Source of the DNA: Lingula anatina
Lineage: Eukaryota > Brachiopoda > Lingulata > Lingulida > Lingulidae
Assembly: GCF_001039355.2 (NCBI RefSeq)
Contig: NW_019775767.1
Span: forward strand, 30,511-94,510
Direction of reading: 5' to 3'
Length of the DNA stretch: 64,000 nucleotides
The notes beneath the pieces were generated by a model. It saw only the letters and a program-made list of their open reading frames with translations, ran no database searches and was not told where the DNA came from. Within the stretch, counting starts at the first letter, position 1; each line of letters starts with the position of its first letter. Shown piece after piece: positions 55,101 through 64,000 of the stretch. The position numbers and the translations under genes were made by a program.

Positions 55101-57329
55101 CAAACACTATAATTCCTTCTCAAAACCTTACCTGGGACTGGCAAAGGACTTCTTGCTAAAAACAAAAAATAAATAAAATAGTTTGATAATCTAAGAGACA
55201 TCACGTGTGCACTTCCACACTTGTAACGTGTTGTAAATAATACCAAATTAAATGCACATATCGGTATAATACCAAGCGTTTCTTCAATGTATGTATGGGA
55301 ATAAACACTTGTCGACGATTCTTTTTTTAACACGTCGTATTAATTCCCCTCAGTCCGTTTTTATTCACTAGAAAGATGTAAACATCAAGATTTACACCGC
55401 CTCATTAAGTAGAAATGGCATCAAACATGAGTAACGGAAAATTATTAGTAACATTTATGACCAAAAGAAAGGAGCAGTCTAAAGATCTTTTATGGCAGAG
55501 TGAGTGATTTATTCAGTTTATTCCATGTCCAATTTATTTGAGTCGTATAAGAAACTAATAGAAGTGGTTTATATACAGCATTGGTCAAAAAGGTTGTCCC
55601 ACCCCCATTTCCATGTACTTTTATTTACAAATGATAACCTTACAGCCGTAAATTGTTAGAAATGGTCCTTTTTATTACCGATACAGTGTCTAACGTGATT
55701 AATGGTTTAAAAAATACAAAATAGTGGTAAATATATACATATTTTATACCATTTAATAAAATTTATAAGAGGTACCCCCTCAAATCGACTGTTTCACTGT
55801 GACTTCTACAGATGTAAAGAAATGTCTATAAAATTGAAAAGACGCCATCAAATGTCACCAAATTCACACACAATTAGCATTAGGGTGTGCTTGTTAAAGG
55901 TCACGTGCCTAACAGCGTGTGCGTCTACTGCGTACTGCAATTATCTCCTGTAGATGGCGCGACAAGACTTCAACATGGGTAACAATTCTGTTTTGTGGGA
56001 AATTGTCGCATTATTCTTAAGCAAGTTGGGGGGGTTGATCCGCGTTTTTATGGGGTTGGTTCTCCTTTGCATTGCACACTCCAATTCATGTCACAGTTGA
56101 TTAGTAAGTTTAATATCAGGGCTCAAAGATGGTGGTTCCATCCTTAGACCATTGTTTTTCTTTAACAAACACTTGCCTGGCGAGAGGTGTGAGCAAGTGT
56201 GCAGTCATGACAAAGCCTGAAGTTAACTCCAAAGTCAGTTCTTGAAGATGGAATGAGGTATCAGCTGAGAATGCTACGTTCAGTGATACCACAGGCACCT
56301 GAACCTGGCCATCCATCACTGGAAGGAAGTCGATTTTGATGCAGCATCAAATTATTTCTTGTATCCCATCGATGGTCAAAGAGGGTCCATAGACATGTTA
56401 AAAAATGCCTCTCGGAAGGGTGTGTGTAGGGTAATATCGCCTGAGGTGTTAGATCAATCCGCATTTGGAGAACATTCCAAGCCCATGATATTAGTACATT
56501 GTTCCTTTTGGAACAAAACGTAACAGGGGCATTTTAATGTAACATTCTCAACAGAAATCTCACTCCATTTGCAAGAGGTGACTTAAGGGATGCTACTGGC
56601 TTCGTTGTGACAACGCACTTGCTCACATCTCTCGTCTGGGAAACGATTTGTTGCAGTAACACAGGGCTCTAAGGATGGGACAACCGTCTTTGAGTCCTGA
56701 TATTAATCCTACTGAGCACCTGTGGCATAAATTGGAATGTGCATTGCAGAGGAGAACCAATTCCTAAATAATCTTGACCAATTCCGCCACGCTCTTTAGG
56801 ATGAATGGGACAATATCCCACAAAACAGAATTGTTACCCATGTTGAAGTCTTGTCACGCCATCTACAGGAGATAATTGCAGTACGCAGTAGACGCACACG
56901 CTGTTAGGCACGTGACCTTTAACAAGCACACCCTAATGCTAATTGTGTGTGAATTTGGTGACATTTGATGGCGTCTTTTCAATTTTATAGACATTTCTTT
57001 ACATCTGTAGAAGTCACAGTGAAACAGTCGATTTGAGGGGGTACCTCTTATAAATTTTACTAAATGGTATAAAATATGTATATATTTACCACTATTTTGT
57101 ATTTTTAAACCATTAATCACGTTAGACACTGTATCGGTAATAAAAAGAACCATTTCTAACAATTTACGGCTGTAAGGTTATCATTTGTAAATAAAAGTAC
57201 ATGGAAATTGGGTTGGGACAACCTTTTTGACCAATGCTGTATGTAACTGAGAATCCACAGTCCACCTATGCTCGGTTTATACCGGGGTATGTACCTTTAA
57301 GCAACAATTGTAAAATTTTGTTAGGCCCT

Positions 57330-57396
<67 letters not shown>

Positions 57397-58264
57397 CTAA
57401 ACATGTGCTAGAACCAAAAAGTATTATATAATTAATATAAAATATAAACGAACTTTGTCAAAATACCCATTTTGATCGCCAGACATAACTATCCAGATAT
57501 GTTTAGGTTTTGAAATACATGTGAAATTAAGATTTTCGTCAACAAACCTGCTGTCCAAGTTTCCACCCGTAGACGAAGACTAGAGGGAATAAAACCGAAA
57601 CTCTCCAAAACACCTCGCAGCTCTGTATCCAAAACACTCAGAACGCCATCTATGTTATTGTCAGGCAAGGCGACCCTTCGTTTATTCCGTGGGCCTGTTT
57701 GAACATATGCTCGAAAATCTATGAGAAGTCCACCAGTACTTGCGTACCTTTTCAAACAGAAAACGGAAAGGAAACAATTTCGCGCCACTTTCATTATACT
57801 AACCAGATACAATTATTATTACAGGTATTATTATTGTTGTTGTTGCTGTTGTTGCTGTTGTTATTATAATATTTATGATTAAAATTTGCCAATAACCTTT
57901 AGTAAGCAGTGCATATCTTGATGTTACCTCACATCTTTTAGAACCGTTTCTACAAAAAACTCTCTGGAAACTGCATTGCCTATTCCTCTCACGGCGTTGG
58001 AGATCTGAGCAAAGGAAGTTTGTCGAACACTCGGCTGATGTTCCACTCCTCCGGCATACAGGGATGGTTCTGTGTAATCCTTCGGGGATGACGTGAGATA
58101 ACTTGATTTCATGGTACCGGTAAACGTTTGTATATCTGAATTATGAAATCAAAATGGATAGGCTATGATTAAGTTGGTAGAGTTACGTGGAAGGTAAAAT
58201 TGTTTCCGTGCGTTTTTGTTGCATTCTTTTGTTCTTTATTCCTTTCATTATCATTATTCTTTAT

Positions 58265-58303
<39 letters not shown>

Positions 58304-61300
58304 CATGCATATATGGCAAAGCATCAGATATGACAACAGATCAGGTGAACAAGCCAGCCATGTCACTAGTGGAAGATCCCAGGTTGAGATCGCAATGCCG
58401 GTCAGTTACCAAGTTACAGTATCAGAGTAATGCATACTGTAGTTCTGATTCTAACTCTTCTGGCTATCTCAAAACAAATAAACCACGGCTTATATATATT
58501 CCGCGTACATCGTGTGTAACCAAGTTCGTGTTTTTCACCCGACAGCTCATAGCCTATCATGGTTACATAAAAGAAACATTTTACTTTGTGTTTCTCCAGA
58601 ATACGTTTTAAAAAACCTTGACACAGATCACAAATGTTACTAACCAGAATACTTCAGCAGGTATCTTTGTGAGCTATACCGTCTGTATGGCTTCTTTCCC
58701 CAAACCTCTATAGAGTAGTACCCTTGCCTTTCGCCTCTAGATTGCGTTGGCGGTACCCGTAAGGGGTAGATCACTGTCGAACTCGCCGGAACCAGAGTAC
58801 GATGCAGGTTTTGTAACCCGTCTTTCACAAACGTCACGAATGTGTTTGAGTCGTAGTTTGAAACTGAGAATGTAAGGGTTTCCGTCCTCTCATCAACGAC
58901 CGGTGCTGAGATTTCCACAACTGATTCTGAAAATTCAGTATGTCCCAAATGTGCCAACATGTAGTCATGCTTTATACAAAACACTCATTAATTAAGCGTA
59001 TAACAGTATCCGTCAAAATGTTATAAATGTTATAAAATATATTAATCATTGAGCTCTGAAGTCCTTCATCGATTTGTAAACAATGGTCACTATACAAGGA
59101 ATATATGTATGGACTCTTCTACAATATATCTGTTGTACTTCACATAATTTATAATACATTCAAAATGTACTTCGTGCGTACCGGAAACGGCCACATCTAA
59201 TTCACATATATACGGCAAAGGCTCGTCGCAGTTTGTAGATGCGTACAGAATCCGACCAGTAACCCAATTCTGGTCGAAAGCCAAGCACGTTTCTTCTAGC
59301 ATGAGAGTATTCAGGACAGGATTGGCGCCAGATCCCTCTCCAGTGAATCCAGATTGATCGGGCAGGGTGGACCCTCCAATCAGAGACCGTAATTGATCCA
59401 TATGGACGACACGTCCGTCTGCTAATTTGCATAATGATGTCTCCACACGACATGTAACACCCACCCTGGCGTATTCCACTGGAACATAACAATGTTTGCC
59501 ACGAGAAAATGAAAAAAAAACGATTGATAAGCTGTCCCTTCAATAAAATATTTTACTCACTTCCTGCGCTTTCTTTCATAAAGCAACTATCTGATAAGTA
59601 CTGGCTTTTTACAAAAAAATCATTATTATTACTATTATTATTTATCATTATTATTATTATTATAAAAAGAAAACAATATATAAAATAAAGATCCAAACTG
59701 GTTTCAAAAATGAAAATGAATTAAAAAAGGAACGACAAAAACAACTTATCCTGGTTAACTTTTCCTGGACCGCAATCTTCGTATAACCCACTCAAGTCCT
59801 CACCTTCCATAAAAACAAATCCACGGATAGCAAATGATCTGCTAAAGGACGAGGTTGGAGAAAACAACCTGCCTCCCTCCGAAGAACAGTAAGACTCGGC
59901 ACTCTCGTAAGATTCCGGCCGTTTCACAAATATCAAACATTTTTCAAGTTCAGGTGATCCTCGCCAACCATCCGGGCATTTCAAAACTAAAAGAGATTAC
60001 GACGCAAAGAGTGGCTTAAGAAAGTTGTGCTTTGAGCAATATTACTGTTAAATAGATATCAACATAACTTACGCCTTCTACATGTAGTTAAAATATGTAC
60101 GCCTGTTGACGATTCACTTAAATGTCAACAAAACGAAACGTATGGATGTCATTGTTTAAGGTTACACCCCAAATAATCAAGACAACATCACTCAGTCAGT
60201 CAAAAGCAAAGACTTCCTAGAGCGTGGCTCATCTGATTACGGTACGATTAAATCTATATTTGTGGCCATCCACAAGGATAATTAAGATTGCCTCTCCTTG
60301 CTCAGCAAATAGAAAGTAATTAGTTTTATCTCAAGATCGGAGCGAGGGGGTAAAAGTGTAGCTGGAATACCAGCGAGGGCAGCTTGAACCACTCCCCCCC
60401 TCCCACTTCCACCCCACCCCATCCCACCTCACCCCCGGATCTGCCATATATAATGCTCACCTGTGCTCAGTTCCGGTCTGATGGGGGTGTGGGTACAAAC
60501 AGAGGGCAGTCTGCTGTCACATGGCTCGGTGGTGAGGTTTACGCGACCGTAATTAAAATTATCTCTCGCAGCAACGCAGTTACCATGGAGCGGGAGAGGC
60601 TGATTGTCCGACCACTGCCAAACGCCCCGTTCACTTTTCAAATTATAGAAAAAAATGCGTCACTACGGAAACGTTATTTTACTTATCAATTTAAGAAAAT
60701 GAAATATGTGTACAAACAAGTAAGCCATGCTAAATGTGAATGACAAACGTCAAAATGCCAAAATTAGATTTATAATTAGTCATTTTTTGAACATGCTGCC
60801 AAATAAAATTATATGAATCGCCCAAAAACGTAACATCACGGATCGTCTCCGCTCTAGCCAAAAATGATGTCAAGTTTTAGACCAAGAAAATTGGTTTACT
60901 GACGTTTACTATGAGCCCATTATGCTCTAAAATAAAATTAGTAAATAATGTATGTAATGGCCTGAAACGTTGACAGCGTTAGCCATACCTTTGTTGTTAT
61001 AGAATAGAAGCAATGGCCCTCTTATTTTAATTACTACTACTACCTGTACAACTGATTTATCCTCTGTCAAATTAGCCTAAATGTTGATCGAAAAACTTAA
61101 GATCAAATTCGGGCCAAAGTCAAGGCTCCGTGGTTTTTACCTGTAGTTAACAGGGTGGGGAAATGCACCTTCCCAGATCAGGTTTTGGCTGTCTTGGCTC
61201 AACAACATGCTTGTCCAATATCGTGAAACCATATCTGAAAATGACAAACCAAATGAAATAATTATTTACTTTGACGTCTGCAGCCGATGTAAAGCCACTT

Positions 61301-63297
61301 GTTTTCGTAGATATATAAATAGCCAGGTTTAAATTAATAAACTCTGAATGAAACATTTAAAATTAAGAGCCCATAACAATACGATGAACAAAAGTATGAC
61401 ATCCCATAACCCTTTATGATATAGAAACAACACGCCACCAAGAAATAAGCGTGAACGAAAGGGTCGTAGCAGTAGCAAACTGTATTTTCAAAACGTTTAT
61501 CCAGAGTTTACCAAAATTAACCAGCTTATTTGCAATTTAATTACATTTCAATCATCATCATCATTTACGATGCTCCTTTTTTCATTTTTTCAAAACAAAT
61601 AAAAAGTCACATGTGGAATGATTAGTCAAAAGATGGGTATCAAATTTTAGATATGAATTTGTTTTAAATAGTATTTTGCACTAGATTCGTTTGGAAAATG
61701 TACTTTGAAAAAGTCATATTCCTATGTCTACATATCCTTTAAAACTGCTTATCTCCCCGAATCAGACCTTTAAGTCCCTAAATTTAAAAAATATCTGATG
61801 AAGATGTTTCTTACCATAATGTCCGTACCACAGTCGTGAAGGTCTTAATGAATTATGATTCGTTTTGAACACATTATGGGAGTAGAAATAATGCAATTAA
61901 ATAGGCACTGGTTGACGAATGATTTCTAGGAGCTTCACTTTTAGAACACTCTTAGTAGGTACTATCGCGACCTCTCGAATATGTTTTAAATACCTGTATA
62001 TGAATTTACATTAAGGCAACTTACTAGCAGCAGAAGAAAGTGTGTAAGAGTAATATGGAACATGTGACCACGCAATGTAGGACAATGCTAACATATTGCT
62101 GGAGTGGGAGCGGCAGCCTTCCACTGCCTCGGTCCATGACATGGGGTTGGCTTGAATCATGACGCAAACGGAACCAGAAGATACAGCTGCGCCAGACTGC
62201 CTCTTTCGCCTAGCGGCTAATGCAGGTACCACGTTGATAAAACCATCGCGACACGCAGAACCTGATTGAATTAACATGAAATTGTAAAGTAATGCATGTA
62301 ATAAACCAATATTGCTATTATATTTCACGATAGGATAAAGTCTGAGGGCAAACGAAGTGCGTTATTAAACACTTTACACATATGAAGAAGAATTTGTGAT
62401 ATGATTTCGTTTTTTTTCTTTTTTGTTTTTTTTTGTTTTTTTTTTTTTTTTTGTTTTTTGTTTTTTTCCTCAATTTGGAGTATGCTGTGACCCTGGGAAC
62501 CTAAAGAAACATTAGAATTGATACACAGTTTCCACTTACCGCTATAAAGCTCACATCTACTATCCCGTAGGTTCCAGAAGTGACCTTCGTCACAAAGGCA
62601 CGTGTCATTTCGGCCGTCAAGATCCGTGTCCTGACAAGATACCGAATAGGACATTTTATAAAAACCTTCACGCCGCAGGCACTGCTCAGTGGATGTGCAA
62701 CTGGAACCGATGGCTGAAATACGAAAGAAAAGGGCGCATAGCGATCATTGTTGGTAAGGTTAGGGTTGGTAAAGACTACCCAGGGTACGGGGGGACCTGT
62801 AGGTACTTCTTAAACGGTACCTTATATCACCTCGCTTGGCACTCAGCACTTAGTGGTTGAAGCAGCGGTAGAGTATCAGCTGGTCTGACACTAAAAAGGA
62901 TAACAAGTGTTCATTTTGGACCAAAAATGAATTTTCCTGGGGTAAACGGCAATTTTCCCACACTTACCAAAGATCAACGAATCCATTTCTAGATTCAAAT
63001 TTAGTCCCTGTTTTTTAAGCGTTTTTTCATTTATTTATCAATGGAGGTCACGTGATCCAGTGACAAGCACATATTTTAGAATAATTGTTATAACTGTCAA
63101 TTTTTGTGGTAAAATAGAATATTACATCTCTATGAGGTGTTTATAAGGTGATTATTTAGAAAAATAAATGTTATACGAAGAGTTGTTATCCCTTTAAGTA
63201 CATTGTCATTGCTACTTTGCAGCGCCTCGATCAGCAACTGTTGAGAACGTCTATTTCCAGTTTCACTCAGGGTCAGCAATATGCGTGGCATACTGTG

Positions 63298-63344
<47 letters not shown>

Positions 63345-63618
63345 GGTACATGGAAATCAGACTACTGCACCCACATTATATCAAACTATTGTATGTTGTT
63401 CGGGATAACATACGGATAATACCGTGTACTTTTTATTCTTCCCCGCACTGTACATGTATACATACCCAGTTCACACAATCTCACAGTGGTGTTGTAGAAG
63501 TGGCCGAAATCACATCGACAGAAATAGCCACTTTGTTCACTCACGTAGCTACATCTCATCTTACTGTCACCGACTCCTGAACATATGTTCCGGTTAAAGG
63601 TACAGGAACTATTGTAGG
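50694..63618 (-). CDS. Gene D (5' partial): CTLD/SEA/HYR/sushi receptor with the shared tail
   Basis: Eighteen exons were recovered, from 63618 down to the stop at 50694; the 5' end lies beyond the window. They sum to 3581 nt and encode at least 1193 residues with all phases matching. Order: two Cys-rich EGF/EB-like modules, CTLD 1 (three exons), CTLD 2 (two exons), a beta-rich exon, SEA-like domain (two exons), a 24-nt microexon, HYR domain (two exons), sushi-like module, an unrecognised two-exon module, GCC2/GCC3-like module, and a transmembrane/tail exon homologous to genes A-C. HYR, sushi and GCC modules co-occur in adhesion and complement-like proteins such as SVEP1. Neither CTLD shows the EPN/WND Ca-sugar motifs, so sugar binding is doubtful. 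I infer a large type I surface receptor signalling through the same tail. Confidence 0.82.
51393..51545 (-). CDS. Gene D exon: GCC2/GCC3-like Cys-rich module
   Basis: 153 nt, phase 1. Encodes KCPPGTKYNSLLKTCDSC, then PENTYQERRAQSVCIKC and SFSRFD. The CPPGT...C..C..NTYQ......C..C pattern matches GCC2_GCC3 (ephrin-receptor-like) modules. The final Cys codon is split over the donor gtacgt. Confidence 0.8.
51678..51865 (-). CDS. Gene D exon: unrecognised module, part 2
   Basis: 188 nt. Encodes ENSTDEYQNVLALAENV, then FRFEYGGINYTFETG and ETTCGEG. Two potential N-glycosylation sites (NST, NYT). Joins part 1 in phase 2 and the GCC module in phase 1. Confidence 0.72.
52131..52191. repeat. (TG)n(GA)n tract touching a gene D donor
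   Basis: On the transcript the intron begins gtaagttctctctttctc and continues as (TC)n then (CA)n, starting within 10 nt of the 5' splice site of exon 52197-52458. Confidence 0.9.
52197..52458 (-). CDS. Gene D exon: unrecognised module, part 1
   Basis: 262 nt. Encodes LEPPKSYRLLFNVEHPGTC, then FVVGELIKWLRDADLC and a long basic EEDRRRRDS stretch. Donor gtaagt is followed at once by a CU-rich and CA-rich intronic tract. Family unknown; it sits between sushi and GCC modules. Confidence 0.72.
52851..53060 (-). CDS. Gene D exon: sushi/CCP-like module
   Basis: 210 nt. Encodes ECRNKIPVPDRGTLRCRQP, then SERCDVTCLSV, YMCNPEGKWEP and ACI. The Cys arrangement and C..G.W..P end fit a sushi module, with extra cysteines. 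Confidence 0.77.
53440..53547 (-). CDS. Gene D exon: HYR domain, second half
   Basis: 108 nt. Encodes HVFPVGSTVVTYTAEDNAG, then ATCKFTVDV. The FPVG.T.VTYTA.D.AGN...C.F.V pattern is diagnostic of HYR. Confidence 0.86.
53658..53767 (-). pseudogene. Partial HYR exon duplicate in gene D intron
   Basis: The minus strand carries GGGAACATCACGATAAAA and a CACCCAGgta end like the HYR exon at 54660-54800, and further matching intron, but the 5' two thirds of the exon is missing. Confidence 0.65.
53793..54545 (+). mobile_element. PIF/Harbinger-like foldback element
   Basis: Inverted ends GGGGCCGGTTTCACAAAGCA and TGCTTTGTGAAACCGGCCCC. Plus-strand remnant MAATFLAIRTARRQRRLRRF, then HERQNLLEYTHDDAI-stop, resembles the N-terminal leader of Harbinger nucleases. 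The subterminal GTTAGCGATCG/CTAACTACC words are repeated and inverted. No complete nuclease. Confidence 0.65.
54660..54800 (-). CDS. Gene D exon: HYR domain, first half
   Basis: 141 nt. Encodes TRRLTFTNCPDDLQRHTP, then VTWPTPEVIGYPGNITI. NCPDD and VTWPTP are hallmark HYR strands. A partial copy of this exon lies 0.9 kb away. Confidence 0.82.
55132..55155 (-). CDS. Gene D microexon, 8 codons
   Basis: 24 nt between acceptor gtttttag and donor gtaagg. Encodes RSPLPVP and keeps phase 1 on both sides, linking SEA to HYR. Supported only by good splice sites and phase; it could be skipped without frame change. Confidence 0.5.
55575..57239 (+). mobile_element. Tc1-like element with about 0.4-kb terminal inverted repeats
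   Basis: 1665 bp flanked by TA. Ends CAGCATTGGTCAAAAAGGTT and its complement; the inverted repeats extend about 410 bp inward (to about 55985 and 56825). The plus strand retains QPSLSPDINPTEHLWHK, the third catalytic region of a Tc1 transposase. The rest is broken by stops. Related MITE at 36601. Confidence 0.85.
57332..57396. repeat. Poly(T) run
   Basis: About 65 T residues inside a gene D intron; on the transcript strand a poly(A). It may be the tail of a retroposed sequence, but no body was recognised. Confidence 0.8.
57548..57747 (-). CDS. Gene D exon: SEA-like domain, second half
   Basis: 200 nt. Encodes YASTGGLLIDFRAYVQTG, then VLSVLDTELRGVLESFGF and RVETWTA. STGGLLIDF sits where SEA domains carry their GSVVV-type strand. 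A clear autoproteolysis site is not evident. Confidence 0.74.
57928..58135 (-). CDS. Gene D exon: SEA-like domain, first half
   Basis: 208 nt. Encodes IQTFTGTMKSSYLTSSPKD, then FAQISNAVRGIGNAVSREFF, ending in phase 2. The FxGTM opening and following helix resemble SEA domains. Confidence 0.72.
58268..58300. repeat. (TC)n microsatellite in gene D intron
   Basis: Simple dinucleotide repeat upstream (transcript sense) of exon 57928-58135. Confidence 0.9.
58645..58926 (-). CDS. Gene D exon: beta-rich extracellular domain
   Basis: 282 nt, phase 1. Encodes ESVVEISAPVVDERTETLTF, then GYYSIEVWGKKPYRRYSS. No cysteines. The pattern suggests an Ig- or FN3-like beta sandwich, but I do not recognise a specific family. 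Confidence 0.7.
59182..59478 (-). CDS. Gene D exon: CTLD 2, C-terminal part
   Basis: 297 nt. Encodes VEYARVGVTCRVETSLC, then LMLEETCLAFDQNWVTG and NCDEPLPYICEL. The NC...PLPYICE ending is CTLD-like. No Ca-binding WND. Confidence 0.78.
59804..59986 (-). CDS. Gene D exon: CTLD 2, N-terminal part
   Basis: 183 nt. Encodes LKCPDGWRGSPELEKCLIF, then ESYESAESYCSSEGGRLFSP. Donor gtgagg at 59803 restores phase 1; reading on past it gives extra codons but no usable donor in phase. Confidence 0.75.
59987..60460. other. Gene D intron between CTLD 1 and CTLD 2
   Basis: No element recognised; a C-rich stretch at 60390-60435. Confidence 0.5.
60461..60633 (-). CDS. Gene D exon: CTLD 1, C-terminal part
   Basis: 173 nt. 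Encodes ERGVWQWSDNQPLPLHGNC, then EPCDSRLPSVCTHTP. The W..W.., NC and C..(R)LPSVC ending is CTLD-like. The canonical EPN and WND motifs are absent. Confidence 0.77.
60634..62024. other. Introns within CTLD 1 of gene D
   Basis: Apart from the 94-nt exon at 61141-61234, no gene or clear mobile element seen. Confidence 0.5.
61141..61234 (-). CDS. Gene D exon: CTLD 1, middle part
   Basis: 94 nt. Encodes MVSRYWTSMLLSQDSQN, then LIWEGAFPHPVNY. Ends in phase 2. Short exon, supported by phase and by the CTLD core read through to the next exon. Confidence 0.7.
62025..62261 (-). CDS. Gene D exon: CTLD 1, N-terminal part
   Basis: 237 nt. Encodes GSACRDGFINVVPALAARRK, then SVCVMIQANPMSWTEAVEGC. The SWTEAVEGC stretch is the usual helix-1 region of C-type lectin-like domains. 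A basic RRKRQ stretch precedes it. Confidence 0.75.
62540..62713 (-). CDS. Gene D exon: second Cys-rich EGF/EB-like module
   Basis: 174 nt, phase 1. Encodes IGSSCTSTEQCLRREGFYK, then DTCLCDEGHFWN and SRCELYS. C-x-C-(D)-x-GHF is shared with the upstream exon, so the two are internal duplicates. Confidence 0.75.
63300..63342. repeat. (TA)n microsatellite
   Basis: About 21 TA units in the intron between the two Cys-rich modules of gene D. Confidence 0.93.
63466..63618 (-). CDS. Gene D exon (first in window): Cys-rich EGF/EB-like module
   Basis: 153 nt, phase 1. Encodes YNSSCTFNRNICSGVGDSK, then YFCRCDFGHFYN and RLCEL. Donor gtatgt. The cysteine spacing repeats in the next exon. No further exon was recognised from 63619 to 64000. 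Confidence 0.72.
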
Positions 63619-64000
63619 CTGAAAATAGGCATTAAATACTAGGCCTAAAATGAGCATTTGCACATAAAAAATTATTTGCTGGAAAATTAAAAAGCTTAAA
63701 GAATATTATTCAGTCAATCATTTGTATTTTAGACAGTTGGATAATAACTGGTACTTATCCACTTATAGAAAAGAACTGGTACTATACATGCATTGTACTA
63801 GTATAATATTAACCATTTTCTTTTCTTTAAGTTCTAGCGCAAGATTTCACTTCAGTGATTCCGTCCCATCACTGATTTATATTTGATCTAAATAGACTAA
63901 AGCCGTTTTTAAATAAAAGGCCTACACTGAACTTTTATAGAGTAAAAACCAATTTTATGGAAATACGGAGATATTTAGGATATTCGCTTTAAATTCATTT
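63619..64000. other. Upstream intron of gene D to window end
   Basis: No exon recognised. The first seen exon begins in phase 1, so coding sequence continues beyond the window. Confidence 0.6.

Noticed and set aside
1-64000. tRNA or rRNA genes
   Set aside because: No cloverleaf with A/B boxes or rRNA-like stretch was recognised by eye on either strand; a covariance search would be decisive.

Overview
This is a stretch of intron-rich invertebrate nuclear DNA: short phase-1 EGF-type exons, GT-AG introns full of DNA transposons, non-LTR and Penelope-like retroelements, MITEs and microsatellites, and no operon-like layout. The shuffled modules (EMI, Ca-binding EGF, CTLD, SEA, HYR, sushi, GCC2/GCC3-like) fit a marine invertebrate, perhaps a deuterostome such as a hemichordate or lancelet. 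That placement is inferred from domain content; the sequence does not settle the phylum. All exon boundaries were read by eye from splice sites, reading phase and similarity between copies.

The window holds four genes, all on the minus strand, head to tail. Genes A (1814-14895), B (19095-29961) and C (32551-47921) are paralogues. Each has a signal-peptide exon, an EMI domain split over two exons, one 31-codon EGF exon, a variable number of Ca-binding EGF exons (1, 4 and 10), and a single last exon with a transmembrane helix and a tyrosine-rich cytoplasmic tail. Joined exons give uninterrupted frames of 337, 442 and 705 residues. Gene D (50694 to at least 63618, 5' end outside the window) has a different ectodomain: two Cys-rich modules, two CTLDs, a beta-rich exon, SEA, HYR, sushi, an unrecognised two-exon module and a GCC2/GCC3-like module. 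Its last exon is homologous to the transmembrane/tail exon of A-C.

The cluster therefore looks like a receptor array in which one signalling tail (QDYxN, YExx, YxxL, PIGEY and QNDY blocks) is attached to two kinds of ectodomain. Genes C and D keep an ITAM-like YxxL-x12-YxxL/I pair. Gene A has lost the second tyrosine and gene B stops before it. An EMI-EGF ectodomain with ITAM-like tyrosines recalls the Draper/CED-1/MEGF10 engulfment receptors, so a role in recognition or phagocytosis is plausible, but this is inference.

Layout: 1-1.8 kb, 3' flank of A. 1.8-14.9 kb, gene A, whose introns hold a minisatellite with nuclear-receptor-like half sites, a 3.7-kb foldback and a Tc1-like element. 15-19 kb, spacer with a 59-bp satellite. 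19-30 kb, gene B with a LINE 3' end and a second foldback. 30-32.5 kb, spacer with nested MITEs and a Tc1 relic. 32.5-48 kb, gene C with relic EGF exons, a Penelope-like element, a short-motif TIR element and a LINE split by another transposon. 48-50.7 kb, spacer. 50.7-63.6 kb, gene D with a Tc1-like element with about 0.4-kb terminal repeats and a PIF/Harbinger-like foldback. Shared 5' blocks, introns and 3' flanks show that A, B and C arose by segmental duplication of whole gene units.
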